A DNA stretch of 64,000 nt, from NCBI GenBank assembly GCA_964035545.1, contig OZ037771.1, positions 5,326,628 through 5,390,627 on the forward strand, in the 5' to 3' direction. The DNA is from Bugula neritina. Its lineage: Eukaryota; Bryozoa; Gymnolaemata; Cheilostomatida; Bugulidae. A program made the position numbers and the translations under genes. The notes beneath the pieces are model-generated. The model was not told where the DNA came from and did not search any database. It saw only the letters and a list, made by a program, of their open reading frames with translations. Numbering within the stretch: position 1 is the first letter of the stretch; the number at the start of each line of letters is the position of its first letter. Shown here one piece after another: positions 1 through 12,400 of the stretch.

Positions 1-1120
1 AGAAGTTGGCCAGAGTTAGATTCTGATTTAAAGTCCATGCTTATGGCAAGAATTAACATAATTGAAATCCCTGGCCTCCCACTGTATTGCTGTTATGTCA
101 TCCAATTAACCTCTTGATGAGGAATAGTGTTTCCCTCGTAATGCCTTGCCCACCAACTTCTTATTGGCAATGGTATCAGCACAAAGTAAACCCTGGGCAT
201 TGATTAGCTGTGTGATTGAAATACCTGCTGAAGAATTTTAGGTATGTTGTAAGACAATAACTGTTGAAATTATATTCCAATACATTCACAGGACTGGCAG
301 TGTTGTCCTGTGGGTGATGATTGTGTCCCAACACATGGCCAAACAATGCTCTTTGAAATGTATTCTATTCTATACAATGTAAAGTATGCCAACTGCCTAG
401 CTTCATGCTATGCTATACTTGCCTCTAATGACTTATAGGCTCCTGGTGTTAGCTTGTACTCCATTCATAGCATACAGTGTCTTGAAGTTATAGTCAGCCT
501 TTCTCCTGATTTTTATTGGGGTGGGAGGGTAACCACTAACCCTAGTGGTGGTCAGAAACCAATGAAATCCTTTCAAGTCTTTTCCCTTGACTATTGTGAG
601 CTCCATGTGATTTGAAGTTTGCTATAACATGGCTGGAAACTGTAAGCCTTAGGTTCTTGAAGTTTGCCACTGCTAAGTATGGGCAGATCACCCTATTTTC
701 TGTTCATTCTCTCAAATTTTGTACTAAATGGGGATAAGCTCATTCACCTGCATAGAACCCAGTTTTGGTTGGTCGTTTGACATTGTGAGTGTAATATTCT
801 CACTGTGCTCAGTATCTTATAGTACCACTGTCACTGTTCTCAGTATCTTATAGTACCACTGTCACTGTACTCAATGTCTTATAGTACCGCTGTCACTGTA
901 CTCAGTATTTTATAGCACCACAGTCAACTGTGCTCAGTTTTATGTTTTTCAAGTAAGCCTTGGTTGATGTGGGATGTTATACTAATATTTATAAATGTAA
1001 ACAATATAATACTGATTCTGTCACAAAGTACAATGTACTTTTACACCATAACTGTTAGTTATCACAGCTGGTCTTGCTGTACTCTGGTCAGTCTCATCTC
1101 TCACTTTATTCTGTTTGTAG
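1..1120. other. Intron sequence upstream of the first visible KIBRA exon
   Basis: No exon is recognised here. The stretch ends in a pyrimidine-rich acceptor (ending TTTGTAG at 1120) that opens the first KIBRA exon. A reading frame is open over roughly the first 110 bases but resembles no KIBRA segment, so I do not call it. A four-copy tandem repeat lies at 798-938. Confidence 0.6.
798..938. repeat. Short tandem repeat, about 4 copies of about 38 bp
   Basis: Four diverged copies of a unit containing CTCAGTATCTTATAGTACCA followed by CTGTCACTG lie head to tail in the KIBRA intron. Confidence 0.8.
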
Positions 1121-1523
1121 GGTGAATGAGAAGATTTCAAACGGCCAGCAGTACAGCTACAATGAGACGTACGAGATTCTCAATGAGATCTACAAAATCA
1201 AGCAGTCCTTATTGTCAGGTATGTTAGATTATACATGTATGTAAAACAACATGTTTTGGATTTATATTCGAAAGTCAACGCCTATAGCACTGCAGTGTTG
1301 AGTTGTTAGTGATTGTACCACACAGGTGAACAAGAAAAAAGGAATCTCATGGAGTCACTAGGCAAACTTAAGGATGATTTCCTGTTGAAAAAGTTTGAAG
1401 ACGATAATACTAATAGTGATTCAGCTTTGGACTTTGATAAATATTCAAATACTTCGTTAGGAGACCCAAGTGGAGAGGTAAGTACTAGTAACTTGTATTA
1501 GGAATACTGCTGCTACTACTGCC

Positions 1524-1573
<50 letters not shown>

Positions 1574-3476
1574 CACCACCACCACCACCACCACCACCAC
1601 CACCACCACCACCACCACCACCACCACCACCACCACCACTGATGTATCAGTATACTACTGATACTACTACTACTAATACTGCTAATACTGCTAATACTAC
1701 TACTAATGCTAATGATATTCTATAATTCTTCTAGTTTGTTCCGGCCAACAAGCGAGTAGCAGAAATGGCCCGACTGCGCCTTCAGTATGATGATGCCAGG
1801 CGCAGACGTATTGACCTGCAGAAAAAGTTGGCCCACCTGGAAGATAGCCAGATATCAGTGACAGACAACGGCATGTGTGATCATGATAGGTGAGTGTGTG
1901 CCCCCCTTAGTCCTGTTTCCAGTGGCTTCGTCGCCCTTGATACCATATTTGAGGGCAGCTGTAATCCAACCCCAGTGTAAGCTGCAGTTCAACCAATGGT
2001 GATTCAACTCTGAGCTTTGGGCCTGCTTGCACTGTGGAATTTCTACTGATAAGCTATTAATTGTTTTTGTGAATCACTACTGTACTAGTTTTGGTGCACT
2101 CTACATATTATGTGGATTGTGGAATTTAGATGTATATTACTTGTCAGTAGGAAAGGGACTAATTGGAAATAGTGTAGAGTTATGATTCAAGGGATAAACA
2201 TTGTAATGCAATGTTTGTCATTATAAAGGATTGTTAATTCATCAAAACAATTTGTAATCGGATAGAGGCTAGGTGATACAAAACGAGAAATGCTATGCCA
2301 TTGTTTGAAGCATTCTACAGTGGTTGAGTATATAGATTTGCTGAATGTATGGCATTGAATTCAGTCTTTACAAATCTCACAACTCACTAGGACCTGCAGT
2401 ATTCTAGTATTGCAGCAGTGTAGATTCACTGCAGTGATAATGCACAGCTGTGGTATGCAGCTGATAGCATTAACTGAGCTGCTCCTACATTTTAATAAAC
2501 ATTCCTACCAGTTGAAAAATAACATTACATACTGGCATGAGTGTAACACATAATTCACCAATACCTTGCATTACTTGCATTTTATTGATGTGGCATTCAT
2601 ATGGATAATAGGCTTATCACTCAACCATGCTATGCTGCTAACTGCTGTTAGAGGTATTCTAATTACTGGTTGACTATGGGAACTAGCAGTGCTGTTTCAT
2701 TACACCTCCCTGTATATACTGGCTCTAGCAGCTCACCTCAATGATGCTCTCATATTGATGTTAATATTAAGCTAGTTTATGTCTCTATTAACTGAATTAT
2801 GGTTACAGAATTATGTTGATATCTGAAAAGGAGCAGCTCCTAGCTGAACTGAAAACTATGAAATCATCTAAAGAGAAAACGGCTGAGGAGAAACTCGTGA
2901 TCAAAGAACAAATACGTAAACTAGAACAAGACTTACAAGGTCAGTGTTGGTAAAACAGTGTTTCGTGTGCCAATATTGTTTATGTAGGTATGCTGTTGTC
3001 ATGGCAACCTTAATATGCAAATATTGGTAGGTGCTTCTTAACATGCTGTCTTATTTTGATTACAACTACGAGTCGTGCATTTTGAGAGTGTACAGAGTTA
3101 TCCTATCAAACATTGTCTAAGCACATGCTCAGCTGTGTACTGTAGAACCTACTGCAGTTGCTGGTAACATTCATGCGATGATATACTCCGTAATTCATGC
3201 TAGAAGTCACAGGAAACCAGGCTATGCGGAGTTGTAGGCTTAACCTTGTCACTCAGTTATGGCTATCTCAGGGGAGATAACTGTATTTTCTATGTCTATT
3301 CAGCAACCATAGGTTATATAGGAAGCTGTATTGTATATGTTTGTATTAGATGCAAGAGTGATTGGACACAGTTTGATATCAAACAGACTGAGACAAGACG
3401 AGAAGAAGCAAGGAGTTATACAGCAGTTGACGGACACAGCTCGTCTCACCACTCAGTTGGAAGCACAACTCCGATG
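1121..3476 (+). CDS. WWC1/KIBRA-like: KIBRA coiled-coil exons
   Basis: Five exons (1121-1218, 1326-1477, 1735-1889, 2809-2939, 3350-3476) encode the long coiled coil that follows the WW domains in WWC proteins. Visible landmarks are GEQEKRNLMESLGKLKDDF, ARLRLQYDDARRRRIDLQKK and the glutamine-rich heptads ending TARLTTQLEAQLR. The fifth exon is only open in the correct frame if the acceptor is TTGTATTAG ending at 3349. Confidence 0.88.
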
Positions 3477-6400
3477 GTGAGGAACATCCCTCTATTATGA
3501 CTATACACTGCTCCCTCCATATCTCAGTAAGCTGTGGGCCGGGAAACCTCAATACGTGACATAGTGGAATACCAGATTTAGCTATCGGATTTGTTGAATT
3601 TGACCATTTTGTCACTATAAACATGTGCATAAGCTATAAAGGAGGGGTCCAAGCCCTTCTCAATGCATGTGGAATTTCGTGAGAATTGGAGCCGTGAGAT
3701 ATGAGGGAGCACTGTATTAGATTTTCTAGTTATTTTGTTCCAGGCATTTTTAAGAATTGCAATACTCGGTTTAGTATGACTTGCATATAAAATTGTTGGT
3801 GCCGGGTGTATATAATATCACTGGAAGAATTAAGGTTATTTGATACATCTTTTATTAAATACTATTTGAGTTGAGCCTTCAACTACAGGTCAGCCATGAT
3901 TCTACTGATTAACTAGCCACAAACTAGTCAACTGATGTTACATTGTGTGTGTTGTAACACTGTTACAAGGTTTTTAAAGTAACATTGCAATATTATGCTC
4001 TCATTTTAATTTAGGTTCAGTTTTGTTTTTGATACACAAGTGTGGTCATTTTGATAAAAAGGCAAGGCTAGGCATTCCCACCATAAATAAACCATAAACT
4101 GCAACAGATTTCAGTGTTTAATATATTTGGTCATACGATGAATTTCTCAACAGTTTAGGGATGAGGAAATACTCATGAGCAGGAGTTACCTTCTCAATAT
4201 ATAATTTATAATTGTTGCTATCTAACTGTATTATTAGTTTATTACTATATTATTATATTAACATTAATTTTTTTCTTGATATGTCGAGCTATCAGAATGC
4301 ATTTTCGAATGGTGTTACAATATTCCATATCTCTTGCTGCTACCTGCATACTGTTTTCTAAAACAAATTAGTGGTTAGAGTACTTTAATTTGATTTAAAA
4401 AGGTCAAGTTTTTTAAATCCAATTTGGAGACACCTTTGCTAACCAAACAAAGGTACCTACAAGCCTGCTGTGTTGTTTATGCAGATTTAAGGCTAGCAAG
4501 GCTTCATTTTCAGAAAGCTGTATTGTGTAGTGTATGTATGTCAATACATTGAGTTGTCTGATCTCTTTAATAGCCTCTCTGTCAGCTCTCTAAGCTCCTC
4601 GTCTAGCCTCGGCTCTCTCAGTTCATTAGGATCACTGGCCAGTAGTAGGGGCAGTCTTAACTCCAGCTCCTACAGTGATCTGTACTCGGGCTCTCAGTCT
4701 CAGGCCTCAAGTGAAACTAGTCTACCCGACCTACAGCGACGCTTTGACAAGCTGACAGCCCAGGTGAGTTTTATCAGCCTGTTGACACATTCTCTACTGA
4801 TACATTCTCTACTGACACATTTTATAGGTTATATTGAACTATGCTTACTCTGCATCTCTCTGCTTGCAGTGTCCTCCAACTAGCCTGAATCATATATTAG
4901 ATAGCCACAGCAATGGTGGATACAGCAGCAGTATTAACCCCTCTTCCACCGGTTCACAATCCTCCCCTGGAAGTAACAACAGTTTGCACAGTCTCTCCCC
5001 TCCGGTCTCCCCGTACGACGCAGTTCCACCTCCCACCTACCAGCAGCACCTTAACATGGTCAACAGGAAGCGTATGCTGCCGTCTGACGTGGACTGCGAC
5101 AGCTCTCAGGTATCTTCACGTCACATCAGTCTTAAGTTGCCTTTATACCTTCACGATTTTCGGTCAGAAATTCAATTTGGCTAGGCTGAAATTTCTCCGA
5201 GTTGCATTGCATTGTAAAAGCCACTCGTAGAAATTTTTGTACTGTGATAACTTAATCGGCCGAGTTCAAAATAATAAATAAAAGGAGTGATAACTCCTTG
5301 TAAACATCGTTATTTAGTCATGACTTTGGCGATTGGATGGCGTACTTATATGTTAATAGTTATATCACCTACGCTTTCTCAATTGTCGCTTTTATGCTGT
5401 CAACTTCACTAATTCACTGTGTTTACAAAGGGCATCAAATAGTGATTAAGCGAGTCAAATTTCAATTTTAGAAAGTGAGCTTCCGCATCAATATGATTTC
5501 AACGATTTTAAGTTTGACTATAAAGGGGTACCCGGACAAGCATTTTTATTAGATTAAACTCGGTACTTTTTTCAGTAGAGGTATAAACACAACTTTACTG
5601 TGTATCCAGTTATCTTTCTATAGCATTACTCCAGTTCATTTAATGGCTGTGTCATCTATGAATAAACTCACACAAGTTTATAGTTGCCCTCCCTGTGAGA
5701 ACCCCTGATGGAAAGGGTTTTTGTTAAAGCGGGCTAAGGACTTATTAAGATGAGGCACAGGAGTAATTATGGCTGGATGCTCTTCCTAACATCACTAATG
5801 GCCTTCACTGGGGTTCGAACCCATGACTTGGTGTTCACTAAGCAACGCTCTAACCCTTAGACCACGTCATCTATGTTTATGATAAATGAAATTCTATCAA
5901 GTTGAGTAGAACAACTTTCAAGAAACCTTGCACTTTACTTGCAGAACAATATGCTAGAAGCTGGCACCGTACACTCTGCTGTTTCCTCTATTCACCGCAA
6001 GAGTGGCACCAGTCATGAGGACGTTGTGTCGTCAGCAGTTAGCAATGAAAGTGTTGCTGCCGATAGTGGCGTGTTTGAGCCCTTGTCTCACCCAGTGTAA
6101 GTATTATAGTGTTCACGTACATAGCGTAGTGTAAGTATTATACTGTCCACGTACATATCATAGTGTAAGTATTACACTATTCACATACATAGCGTAGTGT
6201 AAGTATTGTACTGTTCACGTACATAGCATAGTGTAAGTATTATACTGTCCACGTACATATCATAGTGTAAGTATTACACTATTCACATACATAGCGTAGT
6301 GTAAGTATTGTACTGTTCACGTACATAGCATAGTTTAAGTAATATACCGTTCACATACATATCATAGTGTAAGTATTACACTATTCACATACATAGCGTA

Positions 6401-9400
6401 GTGTAAGTATTACACTATTCAGTATTCACGTACATAGCATAGTTTAAGTAATATACCGTTCACATACATATCATAGTGTAAGTATTACACTATTCACATA
6501 CATAGCGTAGTGTAAGTATTACACTATTCAGTATTCACATACATATCATAGTGTAAGTATTATAGCTACTGTTCACGTGCATAGGTATACAGTGTATACC
6601 ATAGTATATCATCTCTTGCATGGACACCTCCACATCTGCTACGGTTGACTGAATTCTGCTCTTTAAATTTGCTCATTTTTAACCCTATAGGAAGTTAGAT
6701 GATGGTGAGCACAGCACACACCTTGTCTCACCTGACAATGTTGCTCAAGTCAAAGTGAACCTCAAGTATTTCACAGAGAAAGCTTTGTTATGTGTCACTC
6801 TGGAACAATGTCGCAATCTCCGCACTCTACCTATACCTCATAGGTCTCAAGTGTTAGTATCATAGCTTTATATATGTAACTGTGTAGCTTTATATATGTA
6901 ACTGTATATATGTAACTGTATAGCTGTATATATGTAGCTGTATATCTGTATATATGTAACTGTATAGCTGTATATATGTAACTTTATAGCTGTATATATG
7001 TAACTGTATAGCTGTATATATATAACTGTATAGCTGTATACATGTAACTGTATAGCTGTATATATGTAACTGTATAGCTGTATATATGTAACTGTATAGC
7101 TGTATATATGTAGCTGTATAGCTGTATATATGTAACTGTATAGCTGTATATATGTAACTTTATAGCTGTATATATGTAACTGTATAGCTGTATATATGTA
7201 ACTGTATAGCTGTATATATGTAGCTGTATAGCTGTATAGCTGTATATATGTAACTGTATAGCTGTATATATGTAACTTTATAGCTGTATATATGTAACTG
7301 TATAGCTGTATATATGTGGCTGTATAGCTGTATATATGTAACTATATATCTGTATATATGTAACTGTATAGTTGTATATATGTAACTGTATAGCTGTATA
7401 TATGTAACTACTGTGTGTACTATTAGAATCTAATTCTATACTATACTTTAGTACACTACACTATATTATATTATATACTATACTATACTACATATTACAC
7501 TATTATACTATGCTATATTATACTTCATTCTGTACTATATATTATAACTGGTAATACTGTTGCAGCTATCTCATGGCTGATGCTGACCCCAACTCAGCAA
7601 GTCAATTTGTTACTCGACTAGAGACTAACCTCAATGACCCCAAGTTCAATGAAACATTTAGCTACTCTGTAAAAGAGAGCGAGCTCCATCGCCAGTCAGT
7701 TAGGATACACATATGTTCACAATCACTACCACCTCACTCCACCGACTGCTGTCATCACAAGTTGGTGAGTCTCCACCACTTCTAGCACTCTCTAGAATGT
7801 TCTGGCACTCTCTAGAATATTTTGGCACTCTCTATATTGGAAATTTATATTCTATATAGGAAACTTTTTTTAAACAGAAAATTCGCATTGCTAATCAATC
7901 TAGTTTTATGGAATATCATCTTTACTGTACATGTGTAAATTTTTTCTAAAGATAATGATTGGACTTGAAATGTTATAAACTATTTGGAACTGAATTAGAC
8001 TCTCACACATTTGGGCAGCATGAATTGCAGCGAATTATGTGTTGGAGTGACTACACAGCTACGCCTACTCCCTGTGCATATTGTGCTGCTGTATTCCTAG
8101 GCGTGTGTGCAGTTCAGTCTAGACAAGTTCAACTCTAAGAAATCACTCAGTCAGTGGTACAATGCAATCAACTACAAGTCCTTACACACCGACACACTAT
8201 TAGTCCCATCTCTCCTTCACACAGGGCCAGTCAAAATACTTCAACAGTTTCCCTCCTCAACCAAGACTTCTCAGAGTAAGTTTCTATTCCTAAAACGCAT
8301 GGTTTTCAGTTTACAGCTGAGTGTGAAATTTGTCATCGTGAGACATTGCGGCAGTTTATTGAGATAGGATTTTCTTCAAATTTCTAAAGCCAACTTTATT
8401 TGAAATATCCTGTCATTCATTGAATTTTTAAACTCCTGTTCACATGAAGGTTTTCTCATTTTGAGACTGGGTGGGTTTTTATTATTTTTAGATTATGCTT
8501 TGAAAATTGACCATTTTGTAGTTATTAAAGGGTTTTTACATTGAAGCAGTTTTTCGAACTATTGAATCTTACTGATGAAAAATTGTGAATTTTAAACACA
8601 TTTTCTGGCAGTACAACTCTCAATGACTCGACTATAGTTGAGTTATCCGTCAGCCTGCATTATAGTTGTGACATATTGCTATGCGACGCTGCCGCCATGC
8701 CACACTTATAATGCAGCAGTCACACTTATATACTAGTAGTTTGCTTCTGTTATATTTTTGTCTCTTCTACATTACACCTTTCTAGATTTTTCTCCATTAT
8801 AATATAAGTTTGCTACTGTGTGCAGATCCTAAGCTCAGTCCATCTCACAAGCTGGTGCTGCCTCCCAACAGTTTGAAAAGTAATTCAGTCGGAGATTCAT
8901 TAGATGTTGCCGAGTTGGAGTCTCAGCAGAACAGCATGAATAGACTGAGGTGAGTCATAACTCTGCTGCCGGTCTACTGTTATACTGCATGCTATACACT
9001 GTACTATATACTCTGCTGCCGGTCTACTGTTATACTACATCTCTACACTGTATTATATACTATACTATATTATACTACAGGCTATACTATATCATGCTGT
9101 ACTATGTTATACTATACTACATACTATACTATATTATATACTATGCTGCCGGTCTACTGTTATACTGCATCTCTACACTGTATTATATACTACACTATAC
9201 TATACTACAGGCTATATTATATTATGCTGTACTATGTTATACTATGCTACATACTATACTGTATTATATACTATGCTATACTATCCTATACTAAACTACA
9301 TTATACTATACTATATACTACACTGTATCATAATATACTATATCATACTATACTATATCATACTATACTACACTATACTGTACTACATAATAACACTATA

Positions 9401-12400
9401 TCATAATACACTGTACTATACTCAACTTTATAAAATTTACTGATTGTAATTACACATAGTTTATTTCTGAGAACACTGTGATTACTAAGTAAGCTACTTC
9501 CTACAGTACCATAAATCCTCATATTCAACATTAGGTCATTGTCTGACGGACATACAATTCAAAGATCAGCTGAGGAGGTGGACGACTCCACACTGACCAG
9601 ATGCGGCAGTCAGAGAGTGAAGATAAACAAGTCAGTTGCCTCAGGCATGGAGCAGACGATACCAGCTATCCGACCCGCTCTTGCTTCAACTGAAGGCATG
9701 TTCAGTCTAGTGTTACTCATTACTTAGTGTGTGCATTTGTTTCTCTGATACTAGACATTCATACTGCTAGTGTTCACGTCTATTTATTCCTCTAAAGTTT
9801 ATAATCACAGAAACTCCTGATGAAAAGGTTTATTTTGTTAAAGCGGGCTAAGGACTTGTTCACATGTGACACAGGAGAAATTACGACTGAATGCTCTCCC
9901 TAACATCACCAATGGCCTTTACTGGGGATTGAACCCATGACTTTGTGTTTACAAGGCAACCACTCTAACCGCTCCCCATATGATTCTTTTAAAATCTACT
10001 TTTACCTGAGTAATCTTTGTTTTACACCTTTACTTATAAAAACTATATACCCATGAGTGATGTTTGGCATTGTGTGCACATGTGTTGATATGGGTATTGT
10101 TTCTGTTCATTGATATTTATATCGGTATATTGTTTTTAGTTCATGGAAAGAATGAGAGATCAATGAGACTATCACAGCCAGCAGACAGTCAATATGTGTG
10201 TCGGGTGAGTGTCTAGGGGACTTCATTGCGCCATGCACTTGTGTTCACTGCACTGGTGGTTCTGTACTTACTGCAAGTATTGAATGTTATTCAATTGTTT
10301 ATAAACAACTGAATAATGTTAAGCTTTTGTCTGCAGTTGGCCGATTTAGCAACCATGGTATGTGGTGGTTTGTCTGTAGCCCAGCTACATCAGGGAAGAT
10401 ATTGTTTCTGTCATGAGATTTTCTATAGTAATAGACCCTTTTCAGAGGTCCCGACATCCCCTTTACAATTAAGAGTTGTGGTCTCCCAAAGGGACTAGGT
10501 TGAACCTTTGTATAAAAAGCAAACTCATTAAAAATTTAAAGTTTGGCTGCTACTTAGAATTCTAATTATGCTATAGAATTGTAATTTTAAGAGATAGATA
10601 TTTTCGTATAAGTGCACATATTAGCAGTTCAAAAAAAATTTTAAAAATATTTCTTCATGGATAATTTTGACAAAAATAATCTTGAAAGCATTTATGTGGT
10701 TTTGGTTATTGAGCGATGCTAAAGTGGCACTTCAGCATTGCTCGGGGGGGGGGGGGGGGGGGAATTAAAGCCACAAAAATGAGTTCAAGCCTATTTTGCT
10801 CAACAAATTTCATTTTGGGAGACCACAACTCTTAATTGTAAGGGTGGGAAATTGGGGACCTCTGAAAAGGGTCTATTCCAAGATTAACTGCACTGAGATA
10901 GACTAACTTCTGTATATTATTTATTAAATAGTTGAACCGTAGTGACAGCGACTCGTGCATGCACAAGTCCCGAGGCTCGTTCACCCGCGGCAGCTATGAG
11001 AGGCGTAGTCTGAGGTACAAACAGCCTGTAAGATCTTCTATGAAGAACAGATTACCTATCACCAGGCTAGCCCATCCCCCTAAACGAACTGCACTTGACC
11101 TTGAAATTGACCTTCGAGTGTCTGAAGTGAAATTAACACATCTACAAGAAGAAATTAATCGACTGAAAGATTTGAAAAGAAGAATGGAGGAAGCCAAGTC
11201 TAATGGTAGGATAGAGTGGTGTAAGCTGTATTATGTTGACTTAGTGCTGTATCAGCAGTATCGTATAATGGTGATAGAGCCACATTGCATTGTGGTAGAT
11301 GTAAATTTAAATTATAATGAACTGGTACATATTGGAGGTGGTGCTGTGAAAATGATAGTTACTAATGTACTGTAGCTTTCTATAGTTCTCAAATATTGTT
11401 GTATAGCGGTGTAAAAGCAACCTGCTATGTCACCTGTCCCTCTGTCTGTCTCTGTCTGCTGGTTGTTACACTGACTAATGGCTGATTTGCAGGCGAGGAA
11501 ACCCCCACGTGGCTGAATGATGAACATCTGCAGAAGCTTCTATCCACAGCTGAAGAGTTGCTCAGCGAGAAGATGAATCCACACGCAGTCCAATCTCAGA
11601 AAATTCAGAAGAAAATTGATAAGATTATCAGCCAGGCAGATAAATACCGGCGCAACAAAGTGCCCGAGTCAAGAGAAGTTCATAAGTTTAAGTAAGTCAG
11701 CTTGTAGCTTATCTAGATGGGTGTTTTTATACTTGCCTAGGTGTTGTATATTTAGCTGGGTGTTGCTATACTTGGATAGGTGTTGCTATACTTGGATAGG
11801 TGTTGCTATATTTAGCTGGGTGTTGCTATACCTAGATAAGTGTTGCTATACTTGGCTAAAGGAAGGTGTACTTCTAGCATATTTGCTAAGGATAGTATAG
11901 CCTGTAGTTTGTTTTATAGATTTCTATCTAATAAGTATAACACTTTGGCTGAAAATTCTTGTTGATATGTTTTAAAGGGACAAGATGGCCGTGTTTACGT
12001 CATGCAAACTCTCTGTTCCTGCCATTGTCGATGCCGACAGCAGTCTAGTGACTGATACAGGAAGTGATGTCACAGAAACGGACAATGCAGCATCATTGTC
12101 TGACGAGAACACTGAAACAGAGAGTGTGTGTGCCCTCACTACCTCCAACACGCCAACTTCTGAGCTCAGTGAACGAGAGGTCAGTCTGCTTACTTTGACA
12201 TTGAGTCATAATATCTCTTCTATGAGAAAATCTTCTGACTTGTAGAATCAGAACTCGAAACATTTGGGAACACAAATTTTAAAATTAAATGCCACTATTG
12301 TAGACTAAGCATAAGGCCACACGGTGCGGACTCTCTGCGTGCGTGTACAAATGTGTGAAAATCTCGCTCAGTATGTTATCCGCATGAAATCTGTCGGAAA

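Noticed and set aside
1-110. Open plus-strand frame at the left edge
   Set aside because: It does not match any WWC segment and no splice context is visible on the left, so it cannot be supported.
1457-1639. Minus-strand poly-valine reading frame
   Set aside because: It is the reverse of the CAC trinucleotide repeat in a KIBRA intron.
3246-3500. 84-residue plus-strand frame in KIBRA
   Set aside because: The real exon (3350-3476) is read in another frame, giving the conserved coiled coil.
5790-5865. Possible tRNA gene on the minus strand
   Set aside because: The A and B boxes belong to the SINE head; there is no complete cloverleaf, and the element has a SINE body and target duplications.
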